NCBI RefSeq assembly: GCF_010183535.1
Contig: NC_071330.1
Span: 14,861,717 to 14,925,716 of the forward strand
From: Caenorhabditis remanei
Taxonomy: Eukaryota; Nematoda; Chromadorea; Rhabditida; Rhabditidae
DNA: 64,000 nucleotides
Direction: 5' to 3'
Each line of letters starts with the position of its first letter. Position 1 is the first letter of the stretch. This document shows, in pieces, positions 49,692-61,600 of this stretch. The translations under genes and the position numbers were made by a program. The notes beneath the pieces were generated by a model. It saw nothing but the letters and a program-made list of their open reading frames with translations, searched no databases and was not told the origin of the DNA.

Positions 49692-51624
49692 ATGTCAGAT
49701 TCCAATTCTTCGGAGGTTTTCGATGAATCCCTCAGCTCCAAAGTATTCGATAACCCCCATCTACTCGAAATCATTGTCAGCAATCTAACCTGGAATTGTG
49801 AGAGTAATTTAAGCACCCGATTAATCAATAAATCATTCAATTCTGAATTTCTTCGAATAATTAGAAGAAACCATCGGAAAATGAAAATTGAGTTTATCGG
49901 AAAACCGGAGAGAAGTGTGGAAACTGCAAAGGATTGGATTTACATCAACTATCGAAAAATAAAAAAATCAATAATTCCCGGATATTTCAAGTGAGTTTCT
50001 GATTACTCTTTTGTAATTTGTTGTTGAAAGTGATTTCCAGTTTTCTCAACAAAGTAGTCGGTGTGAAAGTAGAAGAAATCATTACAAAAGACTTATGGCT
50101 ATCTGAAGAGATGTACGCTCAAAACCTCCATAACATTATTTACTCGGATTTAATTGGCAGAAATCGTAAGTCACAGGGCCAGGTGTCATACAATATTTAA
50201 AGCCCGTGTAGTACTTTTGGACAAATGTTTTGCACTTTTGCACCAAGAACGTTTCAAAGTGTACTGAAAACTAAGTTCTCCAGTTGCTACCGTAATCCTG
50301 ATCTAATTGACCTGGGAACCTTCAGCGTCGCTAAACAAGCATTTAAAGCACCATTAGAGAGTCACTCTAATAAATTACAGGTGAAAGTGTCCGCAGATTG
50401 ATTGGACTGGAAGATGTGTGTCTAGGATGTGTGGATTGTATGGATATGGCGAAACGATGTGTGGAGTATGGACCATTGAGATTTCAAGTACTGAAAGGAA
50501 TCAAGAAGCCAATTCATTACAGAAAACTGCATATTTCTGATAAGTGGGTTGATTTCCACATTTTGCTTCCTTCAATCGGTTTAATTCTCCGCTCAAGGGC
50601 TACCCTGTGATATGAATGAATATATCAGATGTCTGTTTTTATTTCAGGCTGATTGAAAGTGTTGCCGACTACTGTACAATGAAATCGAAAACAAAAACGA
50701 AGTGTCTCAAGAAGTTAAATAACATCATACGACGCTCTATTTCATGTGACACATTGGTTCTGTGGATAAGTGAAACAAGAAAATTCTTTATCAATGGGGT
50801 TCGAATAAGAGCTCATTTCCCTATGCCACGAGAAGTTTTGGATGTCATGATTAGGAAATGGAATGTCAACTCTGTGAAGCTGAATATGACATGTAGGCAT
50901 AGCGGGATTAAATGTAGTGAGATATGGATAGAAGGAGGATATTTTACAAAGATCAAGGTGAATGATCCATTCTGGAAAACAGATAAATCCAGTGAGTTCT
51001 TGAAACACTTTGCTGCTCAACTCATTCTTTCATATTTCAGATCTCAAAATCCACCATATTTCCGTCAGAGTATTAGATTCATACGATTGTGCTCGTGGCC
51101 TAATGCAGCGTAACCCCGAAACGGAGGAAGAGAAGATTTATGAGAACTACATTGCAAATCTCCGAAGACTATTCCAAATGGACAAAATATCGATTGATTT
51201 CGGTCACTGGAGACATAAATACAGTGCTAGTTTGGAAGAATTCATGAAGAATATATTGAGAGTGATTCAATTGGAGAAACAACGGAAACTCGAAGTGAAT
51301 ATTCAATTTTTCACCGAGATTTGCAGTTTTAAAGTGGGAAATTCTGAAGAATTGGCTGAAATTCCATCGGAATACTCGTTGCTCAGTGATCGAGTGGAAT
51401 GTATCCGAATGTTTGTCCCATTTGAAATTGTCGAAAGTGGTCCAGAGAGATTGAATCAGATTAAATGGGTTGGGAGACGATTTCAGGTCAAGGATATGGA
51501 TAATCATTTCACACTCAACTTGAATATTTATGTGAAGGAAACAGAGTTGAGGGAGTTGGATAACGGATTGATGCAGACACATCCGAATAGTTTGATTGGA
51601 GTGTTCTTGCAACTGGCAACATAA
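49692..51624 (+). CDS. F-box-like/Cys-cluster family copy 6 (5 exons, 504 aa)
   Basis: Exons: 49692-49990, 50041-50165, 50381-50543, 50648-50991, 51041-51624. Cys cluster VCLGCVDCMDMAKRC; exon 4 begins LIESVADYCTMKSKTKTKC, more diverged than its neighbours. The C-terminal exon differs from copy 4 by only a few residues. Upstream frames shift relative to copy 4, which confirms the MSDSNSS start. Shortest version of the gene (1.9 kb) because introns 1 and 2 lack insertions. All frames are open. Confidence 0.7.
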
Positions 51625-52805
51625 TATTCCCTGAAATTGTTCGGTTTTCTTCATAACTTTGTTGTAAATGCGTCTCCTGAGAAGTTGTCTTGACTGTTGC
51701 TACCCAATGACTCTTAAGTGGTCAATTACAGAAGACTAACCCCTTTACTATCACACATTTAATTGAATTTTTATTGTACGTCACAATTCTCAATGTTTTA
51801 ATTGCATCTTGTTGTTGCTTGTCATTTGTTTTGCTTACAGTAATAAGTCTGTCACATCGTTTTGTAACACTGGTTAAAACCAAAAACTCATATTGTAGAT
51901 TCCGATATTTTTAAATTTCCTATACTTCTTTCGACTGTCATTCATGTTGAAAAAATTCCCAAAAAAATATTGAAAATTTTCACATTTTCAAGTTGAATTT
52001 TTCAATTCTATCGATCCTTTACAAAAGCTGGAGGATGCTGAACCTCCACCCACTTTCGAGGGAAGCGCACCGGCTCTAACTAGGGAAGGATCCTGGGACA
52101 AGATGGAGTTACGGGTCGAGACCTATATGGTTGGAAAGGAAATCGATTGGGATTTCCAAAACATGTTTCTAATATTGCAAAACGCCTCCAGGAAACAAGA
52201 AAATTGAGCTAAAAGTTCAGATCTGATCTCGATTGTAAACCATATAAATAGTTCGAATAGGGGGTGAGAGGGAACTACTTTCGTCTCTGTTCAGATGATT
52301 AACGTTTTTTCAACGGGTTGGTCGAGTGGGTAAGAGGTTGGTTTAAGCTTTGCGAGTTTGGTAGAAGGAGTGAGCATTCACTGGATATGGATGAGAATAG
52401 GAGGCTCTCGGAGACGCCAACTACCATCCAAGCTGATCGCCAACTGCACTCATCTGGCATTACTCTCTAATAAAGATGTATACTGGTACAACGTGTTCTC
52501 TCTCTCTCTCTAGCATACCCAGACATACACACGGTTGCAACTGTTTAGGGATCGAGGTGGTTGTCGTACTCTAAAAATCCGGTCGGGCTAATCTCTTCGT
52601 CCCAGAAAATGTGTTCAACAATTATTTTCCCAGAAGTTCGGATTACTGTAGTTTTCTTCGCGAGACCTTGAATGCGTCCAAAGTCAACAAGCAGTATTCC
52701 CATGAGAAACTGTCTCAATCGATATTGTCCCCTCTCTCTGCCATCTGTCTTCTCTTCTCAGTTTGCCCATTTACACAGAGGATATTCATTCATTCCTCCC
52801 ATACA
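51625..52805. mobile_element. LTR retroelement remnant upstream of copy 7
   Basis: An open segment from about 52025 to a TGA at 52205-52207 (EPPPTFEGSAPALTREGS, MVGKEIDWDFQNMF) resembles the reading frame at the left window edge. It is followed by TATAAAT at 52243, AATAAA at 52469-52474 and a (TC)n tract at 52499. The segment 52296-52575 recurs inverted at about 22675-22855. I interpret it as the 3' end of an LTR element with its LTR; primer-binding site and protease/RT domains are not present. Confidence 0.5.
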
Positions 52806-54786
52806 ATGTCAGATTCCAATTCTTCGGAGGTTTTCCATGAATCCCTCAGTTCCAAAGTATTCGATAACCCCCATCTACTCGAAATCATTGTCATCAATCT
52901 AACATGGAATTGTGAGAGTAATTTAAGTACCCGATTAATCAATAAATCATTCAATTACCAATTTCTTCGAATAATTAGAAGAAATCATCGGAAAATGAAA
53001 ATTGAGTTTATCGGATTAGCGGAGAGATGTGAGAAAACCGCAAAGGATTGGATTTATATCAACTATCGGAAAATAAAGAAATCAATAATTCCCGGATATT
53101 TCAAGTGAGTCTCTAGTTACTCTTCCGTAATTTATATCACTATGATTTCCAGTTTTCTCAACAAAGTGGTCGGTGTGAAAGTAGAAGAAATCATAACAAA
53201 GGACTTATGGGAACCTGAAAAGATGTTCGCTCGAAACCTCCATAACATTATTTACTCAAATTTGATCGGCGGGAATCGTAAGTTCACAGGGACACTAAAT
53301 GGGCTAAATTTTTTATTATCGACTGAAAAAGCGAGTATTTTCTTTGTCTCAAAACGCCGATATTAAATTGGCCGACTAGGACAGCCCTGCCTGCGGTCAA
53401 ACGCTAGGATCATTCCAATACTTTGATGGAAAATAGGCTCAACCAAATAAAATCAGCTGCACATAAAGAGTTTTCATGAAAACGACAAGCAAAACTTTTG
53501 AAAAAAAACATTGAACTCGAACCGGAGTCCAGCGTACCGAACACGTCAGTCAAAGAGTCAGTCTAATACATTACAGGAGGAAGTGTCCGCAGATTTATTG
53601 GACTGGAAGAAGTATGTGAAGGATGTGTGGATTGTCTGGATATGGCAAGACGATGTGAGGAGTATGGACCATTGAGGTTTCGAGTGTTCAAAGAAGTAAA
53701 GAACTCAATTCATTATAGAAAACTGCATATTTCAGATGAGTGAGTTGATTTATACATTTTACTACCATCAGTCGTTATAATTCTTTGATGACTACCATTA
53801 TTTCAGACTAATTGAAAGTGTTGCCGACTACTGTACACTGAAATCGACAACAAAAGAAGAGTGTTTCAAGCAATTAGATGACGTCATACGACACTCTATT
53901 TCATGTGACACATTGGTTCTGTGGATAAGTGAAACAAGAGAATGCTACATTAATGGGGTTCTGATAGCTGCGCATTTCCCAATGCCACGAGAAGTATTGG
54001 ATGTTATGATAAGGAAATGGAATGTCAAATCTGTGAAGATGAACATGATTAGTAGGCATAGGGGGGTTGAATGTAGTGAAAAGTGGGTAGATGCTGGATA
54101 TTTTACGAGAGTCAAGGTGAATGATCCATACTGGAAAACGGGTCAATCCGGTGAGTTCTTGAAATACTCTGCTGCTTACCTCGTTCTTCTATATTTCAGA
54201 TCTCAAAATCCACCATATTTCCGTCAGAGTTTTAGATTCATACGATTGTGCTCGTGGCCTAATGCAAACTAACCCGGAAACGGAGGAAGAGAAGATTTAT
54301 GAGAACTACATTGCAAATCTCCGAAGACTATTTCAAATGGACAAAATATCGATTGATTTCGGTCACTGGAGACATAAATACAGTGCTAGTTTGGAAGAAT
54401 TCATGAAGAATATATTGAGAGTGATTCAACTGGAGAAACAACGGAAACTCGAAGTGACTATTCAGTTTTTCACCGAGATTTGCAGTTTTAAAGTGGGAAA
54501 TTCTGAAGAATTGGCTGAAATTCCATCAGAATACTCGTTGCTCAGTGATCGAGTAGAATGTATCCGAATGTCTGTCCCATTTGAAATTGTCGAAAGTGGT
54601 CCAGAGAGATTGAATATGATTAAATGGGTTGGGAGACGATTTCAGGTCAAGGATATGGATAATCATTTCACACTCAACTTGAATATTTATGTGAAGGAAA
54701 CAGAGTTGAGGGAGTTGGATAACGGATTGATGCAGACACATCCGAATAGTTTGATTGGAGTGTTTTTGCAACATAATATCCCCTGA
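52806..54786 (+). CDS. F-box-like/Cys-cluster family copy 7 (5 exons, 505 aa)
   Basis: Exons: 52806-53104, 53153-53277, 53577-53739, 53807-54150, 54200-54786. Cys cluster VCEGCVDCLDMARRC. The extreme C terminus is altered: a small deletion at the normal FLQLAT end shifts the frame, giving FLQHNIP and a stop three nt later. Otherwise all frames and splice sites match the family. Its LTR-like upstream neighbour is shared with copy 2, so copies 2 and 7 probably descend from the same ancestral gene. Confidence 0.7.
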
Positions 54787-55290
54787 AATTGATGGGTTTT
54801 TTTCATAACTTTGTTGTAAAGGCGTTTCCTGAGGCGTTGCACGAATTTAATTGAATTTTTATTGTACGTCACAATTTTCAATGTTTTAATTTCATCTTGT
54901 TGTTGCTTGTCATTTTTTTTGTTTTGTAACACTTGAAAATCACTGAAGGCTCACAAAACCCTGAAGACCTCCCTCATAAAAGGCCATCGTTCAGCGTTTT
55001 CAACACCACAACAATAGAAATTCTGCAGTTTCTTATGGAAAATGAGACATTGCTCATATTAAAATCAGGTTTTTGAGCTGAAAAACGCCGAAAAATCTTC
55101 CCCCTCTTCTCCACCTCCTAATTCTTCTCCATCTTCCCTTTTTTCTCATCCAATTCAAGTGTTTCGTCCTTGATGATGGTCTCCCCCCTCCTCCTGCCGT
55201 CTCCGTCCCCCCAATTCATCCCATAAATGGATGTGTGAAACAAGAAAAAAAAAAGAAAAAAATAGTGTGGAGGACTCACCCCAAGGACAT
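54787..55290. other. 3' flank of copy 7 and spacer
   Basis: Family 3' flanking sequence runs to about 54930, then unremarkable AT-rich and pyrimidine-rich DNA. No gene seen. Confidence 0.5.
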
Positions 55291-55539
55291 TCACGTCGGC
55301 GGCGCGCCAGTCAATCCGCAAATCCTCAAACCTTTCAAGATGTCAGTTCTTCTAAGGACTCCAAGTTGTCTTTGTTGGCACGATGCCAAGTCAGTACGAC
55401 ACTCCGAAATTCCGCATTCCTCCGTCCTTAAGACACCGGATGAAAACGCCTGGCGTGCCTTCGCCGTGTCCCCCGAAAAGGCGCTAACCAGCTGGTGTGT
55501 AATCGAGTCATCACAAACCAACTGGTCACTCTCTTCCAT
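55291..55539 (-). CDS. Hypothetical 82-aa reading frame containing a dispersed 47-bp repeat
   Basis: The frame starts MEESDQLVCDDSITHQLV after a purine-rich AGCAAACA context and ends TGAPPT. No domain recognised. A GTGAGT donor lies just past its end in another frame, so it might be a first exon. Part of the frame is a 47-bp sequence (TTGGCACGATGCCAAGTCAG inside, plus-strand view) that recurs at 58524-58570, which lowers trust that it is a conserved protein. Confidence 0.25.
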   Translation of the reverse strand: MEESDQLVCDDSITHQLVSAFSGDTAKARQAFSSGVLRTEECGISECRTDLASCQQRQLGVLRRTDILKGLRICGLTGAPPT

Positions 55540-56355
55540 TGTTTGCTCCTCTTTCTCCTCTATTCTTCCCCCCTTTTTTCGTTTCGTTTCGTTTTCACAC
55601 TACATTTTTATTGCCTTCTTCTTCCTCTTTTTGCAAACATGCGATGCTTCCGCATAAGTTTGGACTGATTCAGTGGATTTTCGGCTACTTTTTGAGATTT
55701 TAGAGTTGAAAATTCGGATTTTTCGGTCTGAAATTGGTCTAGAACTCGTTTTAGATAGGGAAAATGGGATTTTCGGGGGTTTTTTGGTGAGAAATTGAGT
55801 TTTAAGACGTTTTAAGGTTGAAAAATTGAGTTTTCCATGGACTTTTGTGGAAAATCTGTCTGAAACTAGTTTAGAATGATTTGAAGTATGTCTGAAACAT
55901 GGATTTTCAAGATTTTATAGTTTTTTTGTCAAAAATTGGATATTTTGGCTAGAAAACTTTATAAAACAAGATTCTCATGTAGATTTTCAGAAAGCAGACG
56001 TCATGAGGATTCTGAATCCATCTGGAATTTTCGAGAAATGTGAGAATACGCTGGTCAAAAGGGGTAAAATTTTGATTTTGTGAGATTTTCCTAGTTTTAG
56101 ACCAAAAAAATGAGTTTTTCGAGGATTTTTCGGCCAGACAATGAATTTTCGAAGAATTTTAGACCGGAATTTTGAATTTCACATCGATTTTTTGTGGAAA
56201 AATGAATTTCTGACCAAGAAATCCCCAAAAATTCCCCATTTCCAGACAAAAATTTCAATTTTAGTAATTTTCAACGGATTTTTTTTCTTTATTTTGTAAC
56301 TTTCTGCCATAATTTCCCATATCTATCGAAATCAGGTATAAAAATGACAATTCGC
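55540..56355. other. Noncoding AT-rich DNA
   Basis: AT-rich intron-like sequence without splice-linked frames. Nothing further is supported. Confidence 0.5.
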
Positions 56356-56900
56356 TGGCCTAGAATCCGTCAACTCGGCCATCACACTGACCAACCGATT
56401 ACAGTGACAAACTTCACTGACCATCTTACACTGACCAAATAATTACACTGACCAAAATTCCGGTATTCTTAAAATCGGGCATAAAAATGAAAATTTGCTG
56501 GCCTAGAATCCGACAACTCGGCCATCATGTTATAGAACCATGACGGTACTGGTCACAGTTGACTTCATTTCAATCCCGATTTCAAGAGTATAGAAGGAGT
56601 ATAGACGCAGAGAAACGATACACTCTAACTGTCTGCGCGCTCTCCCTCTCTCTTCAGCTTGTAGCTACCGTATCTCTTCGAGGTGAATAGCTATGAAAAA
56701 GGTGTCAACTTGTAAAATGTAGAGATTTTTACGGGCTACATTTTTGTAGTTTGTAGTTTTTTGATTACTGTAGAAGCTGATGAGATACGGTAGGTCAAAG
56801 ATAAGCGGAAGGCGGTCACATTGTAGTAATTGTGGTCAGTGTAGTTTGTCACTGTAATCGGTTGGTCAGTGTGATGGCCGAGTTGACGGATTCTAGGCCA
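56356..56900. mobile_element. 545-bp inverted-repeat element
   Basis: Termini TGGCCTAGAATCCGTCAACT and its inverse, with arms continuing through CGGCCATCACACTGACCAAC and ATTACAGTGACAAAC. An internal partial copy of the terminus is at about 56500. The family also left fragments at 15365 and 15480. No target duplication was found. Confidence 0.7.
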
Positions 56901-57457
56901 CCGATTTCTTTTTTATCCGATTTTGATAACATACCGTCCGTCATGCCTTCTCTATTCAAGTAAATAAAAATTATTATTCACAAATTGTTTCTTCTTGTTC
57001 TCTCCGTTTTTGTGGCCGCCGTCTGCTGTTATCTAAAAAGTCAACAGACCCCCCACACACCCCTTTTGTTAAGAAACTCTTCTTGTAAACATTTATGAAT
57101 GGAAAACGCATTGATTTTTTTGAAATTCGGAGAAAAAAACACATTTTCCGACGCAAAAAACATGATTTTTGTTCATTTTTCATAATAAAATCGAGAAAAA
57201 ATGGTTTTTTTAATGCAAAAACGATTTCCCTATCATTTCCTTCCCCAATGAATCACCCCTACACCCATTCATCCATTTCATTTTATTCTCTCCCCCATTC
57301 ATTCTATTTCGGTGGTCATAAAATGGCTATAAAACGAGAGAATAGCCGAGAAATGATGGGAAAATTCGAGTTCGCTGCCTATTTTTACTCTGGAAACCGA
57401 AAAATCCAGAAAAAAATCAGTTTTTTCTCAAAATTTGAATTTCCCGCCAAAAATCAT

Positions 57458-57899
57458 GCGGCGCGGTCGCGTCGCGGCTCCCAGATCTTTAAATTTCAAA
57501 TTTGTCAAGTTTTTCTTCTGGATTTCTACTTAATTAGCCGGAAACAGTGTGAAAACTAAGAATTTTGAAAATCAAGCCGCGACGAGACCGCGCCGCATCG
57601 CTCGGAACAAATTTTTTGCGGGAAATTCAAAATTTTAGGTAGATTTTTCGATTTTCAACATTTTTTTGCCAGTTTTTAATCAATTTCAGCCAAAAAACGC
57701 AGTTTCTGTTGAAAAAATTTTGTTTTTACTCAAAAATTTGAATATCACGCTGAAAATCGAGCGGCGCGGGTCGCGTCGCGGCTCCCAGTTTTCTAAATTC
57801 GAAATTTTCAAAATATTCTTTTGGATTTCTACTTAATTAACCGAAGAAAGTATGAAAACTCTAAATTTTGAACATCGAGCCGCGACGCGACCGCGCCGC
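57458..57899. repeat. Two tandem GC-rich hairpins
   Basis: 57458-57596 and 57761-57899 are direct copies 303 bp apart. Each is a hairpin with GCGGCGCGGTCGCGTCGCGG-like stems and a loop of about 95 bp with TGGATTTCTACTTAATTA. In AT-rich surroundings the stems stand out sharply. Confidence 0.75.
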
Positions 57900-58676
57900 A
57901 TCGCTTTTTGGCGGGAAAATCAAATTTTTCGCTTCGATTTCGAAAATTTTGAGGCTTTTCCGCTGTTTTTCGATAAATTACGAAATAGAACAATTCGCGC
58001 ACAACATTTGAATAGAGGCAACCCATGATTATAGAGGAAAAAAGATTTCGAAATTTTTCGAAAAAAAATTTTTTTCCAATTTTTTAATTAAAAGCTAAAA
58101 TATAAATTTGTAACACTTTTTCTTGATTTTTACTTTAATAAAATATATTTTCCCGTCGATTTTATCAATTTTTCAATAAAAAAAACCAATTTTAAAACTC
58201 AATTTTCCCTCTTTTCCTCCCCATCCAGTGTCCATTATCTCTGAGAATCATCTTTTCTCTTTTTCCCTTTTCTTCCTCTATTTCTCGTAGAAAAATAAAA
58301 CAAAAAACTTTTTATTTCAACGAAAAAAAGAAGAGAGAAAAAAGATGAGCGATGTCTTCTCTCTCCCCTAATTCCCAATGGATTTCCGTCAATTTTCCAT
58401 GAATTTCGACGGGTTCTGGTGTTATTCTGCTTGTTTTTTACGATTTTTCAATGAAAATCAAGTTGAAAACTCGAAAAAATGGTGGAAAACCATCCAAAAA
58501 ACGGTTTTGCGATGTGTCACACGTTTGTTGGCACGTTGCCAACTCAGTACGACACTCCGAAATTCCGCATGGGCAGTTGGCGGGAAACGTTGTTTTTTGA
58601 ATTTTCCACGCATTTTCAGAGGGTTTTCAGCGTTTTTTTGAAGTTTTTAAGTGAAAATATTGATTTTTCAGGTAAA
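57900..58676. other. Noncoding upstream region of the plus-strand phosphorylase-like gene
   Basis: Pyrimidine-rich and AT-rich DNA; the 47-bp dispersed repeat is at 58524-58570. TTTTTCAG ends at 58672, five bases before the ATG at 58677, which is a typical position for a spliced-leader acceptor. Confidence 0.5.
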
Positions 58677-61600
58677 ATGACGACTATAAAAGGTGATTTG
58701 GTGGTCCTTACACCGCTAAAACAGCATGCCGAGCATAATATTGTGAAAATCCATCGGTAAGCCTAGTTTTTCTCCAAATAAAGCGATTTTTTTGATTTTT
58801 TCAGCGAGGAAACAGCGAAATCGGATAAAGTTTTATTGATTGGAGGTGGACAGCACGCCGGACTAATTGTGAATCGATTCGATGAGAAAATTGGCTATGG
58901 TACGTTATTTTCGACCAAAAATCTTCAATTTTTCACTATTTTTTGGCTAATTTTCGTCCAGATTTTGCAGAATCCAACGCCGACGTCTCCTTATCATTCA
59001 GTGTCCATTTAACCGATAAAGAACAGAAACAAGTGCAAGAAAAGCGATCTTTGTACTTCAAGCTTCGCAAAAATGTCGATTTGGATGTGGGACGTAGTGT
59101 TGTGCACAAATTCTTCAGGAATTTGTTGAGTAATCTTCCTGCTGGTAGGATTTTTGAATTCAGCGCGAAATTTTGAGTTAAAAAGCATTTTTTTGAGTGA
59201 AAACTGGATTTTTCTGAATTTTTTCCCGAACAAGTGGATTTTCAGTCGGAAAAATTTGGAAAAAGTCGATTTTTGACTCAAAAAATCAGGAAAATGCGAA
59301 GATTTTGTTATTTTAGTTGAATAAATCAAGAAAAATGACTGAAAATTTGGTATTTTATAGTTTTTTCTGCAAAAAGTGGATTTTTCCCCGAAAAATTCAG
59401 AAAAATTCGATTTTTGACTCAAAAAGCGGTAAAATGCGAAGATTTTGCTATTTTGGTTGGAAAAAATCAGGAAAAATGACTAAAATTCAGGTTTTTAACC
59501 ACTTTTTCGTTGATTTTTCATCGTAAAAACCCATTTTTCTAATTGAATAATCGTCAAAAAACGCTAGAAATATGATTTTCCCGCTAAAATTGAGGTTTTC
59601 TGTCTGAAAATCTTATTTTTACGCTGAAAATTCGAAAATTTTGAGTCGAAAATCAATTTTTTTTGGATAATTAGGTTTTCTAGCTGAAAAAGTCCAAAAA
59701 TGTAGATTTTTGTTTTTAAACCAGCGGAAAATCCATATTTTTCGATCCCTGAACTCGATTTTTTGTTAATAACTGTCATTTGCAGACCTAAAAGCGCTAA
59801 AAAACCTATTTTTCTCTGAAAAAACCCATTTTCGAACTGAAAAATGCTTAAAAACCGATTTTTCCATCAAAATTCTTCGAATTTCACTTAATTTTTCAGA
59901 TTATGCGTCATTTATGAAGCGTGCAATGACACTTCTCCACAAGGAGTACACGGAGATTGCCGAAGTGATTATCGATTACAAAATTGTCGACGAAGACGAG
60001 CAAGTCGCCATTCCGGATGCCACTCAATATGGTATAGAAATTTCAGATTTTGTGCAGGAAAAAACCACAAAAAACGGTTGAAAATCGATTTTTTTTGAAG
60101 TTTTTACCTCCAAAAATTGCGAAAAATGACTAATTTTTTATATTTTCATGTCAAAAATCATGAAAAATGACGTTTTTTGAGCCAAAAACCTCAAAAATCT
60201 AGTTTCCTACCGTAACCCAGCTAGTTTCGCTGCGAGACCCCGAGTTCTGGGTCTCGCCGCGATGGCTACAGTAACCCGTGGGTCTCGAAGCGAAAATCCT
60301 AAAAATCGTGAAAAAATCACAGATTTTTACTATTTTTGAGGCAAAAATTATGGAATTTGGACATTTTTTCGCCAAAAAATCACAAAATTGTAAATTTTAC
60401 ATTCAGGAATCTGTAAACTGCGAAAAGGTAGGCTTAAAACTCGTGGTTTTTCCCTAACATTTCCATCTATGTGTCTGTTTATCCAGATGTCGTCTTAACC
60501 TAGTTTTTACCCGATTTTCACCCAGAAAAACGAAGAAAACTCACAATTTTTCCCCAGAAATACTGATTAGATGTGGCAAACGCGCTCTACTGATAATCTG
60601 ATGCATTTTCTGCGATTTTTTACTCAAAAATCACTGAAATTGTACGAGATTATCAGTAGAGCGCGTTTAGTCACGCGTCGGCGAAAGCTATGCTCAAAAT
60701 TTCAATTTTTTTGATTCTAAGCGGTGTTTTTATGTGGCAAACGCGCTCCACTGATAATCTGATGCATTTTCTGCGATTTTTTACTCAAAAATCACTGAAA
60801 TTGTACGAGATTATCAGTAGAGCGCGTTTAGTCACGCGTCGGCGAAAGCTATGCTCAAAATTTCAATTTTTTGGCTCCAAATAATGTTTTCATGTGGCAA
60901 ACACGCTCCACTGATAATCTGATGCAATTTCTGCGATTTTTGGCTCAAAAATCACTGAAATTGTACCAGATTATCAGTAGAGCGTGTTTAGTCACGCGTC
61001 GGCGAAAGCTATGCTCAAAATTTCAATTTTTTTGATTCTAAGCGGTGTTTTTATGTGGCAAACGCGCTCCACTGATAATCTGATGCATTTTCTGCGATTT
61101 TTGAATAAAAAATCACTGAAATGGTACTAAATTGTCAGTAGAGCGCGTTTAGTCACGCGTAGGCGGAAGCTATGCTCAAAATTTCAGTTTTCGGTCAATT
61201 TTTCCGGTTTTTTTCGTCTCCAAAATCACCATTTTTCCTAGAAATCCTCAAACTCATCAAATTTATCCATTTCTACCCAATTTTCCATCAAAAAACCTAA
61301 TTTTTCACTCATTTTCTTCGTATTTGCAACTTTTTTCCAGATTCTGGCTCGGAACTCGAAGAAGTGACAATCGGACACGTCCAAGAAATTCTGGAGCACG
61401 CGTATCCCAACGGATTGCCCACTTCAACAATCTCCGAATGTTTGAGATGCTCAAATGAGGAAACTCTCGAATTTCTGGAAGAATTAAAGACGAATGGAAT
61501 TGTTCGAGTGGTTGGAGACGAATGGATTCGTGTCGATACGAAAAAAGTCGATGAGAGTATTGAGGCTCATCGAAATGCGAATGCAGCTAGTGCCGCTTCG

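Noticed and set aside
51169..51654. Long antisense open frame (161 codons) over the last exon of family copy 6; similar ones over every copy
   Set aside because: It mirrors the strongly conserved sense exon, changes length among copies and has no start or splice support.
57095..57559. 154-codon plus-strand frame at 57.1 kb
   Set aside because: Low-complexity composition, runs into the GC hairpin repeat, no domain or splice support.
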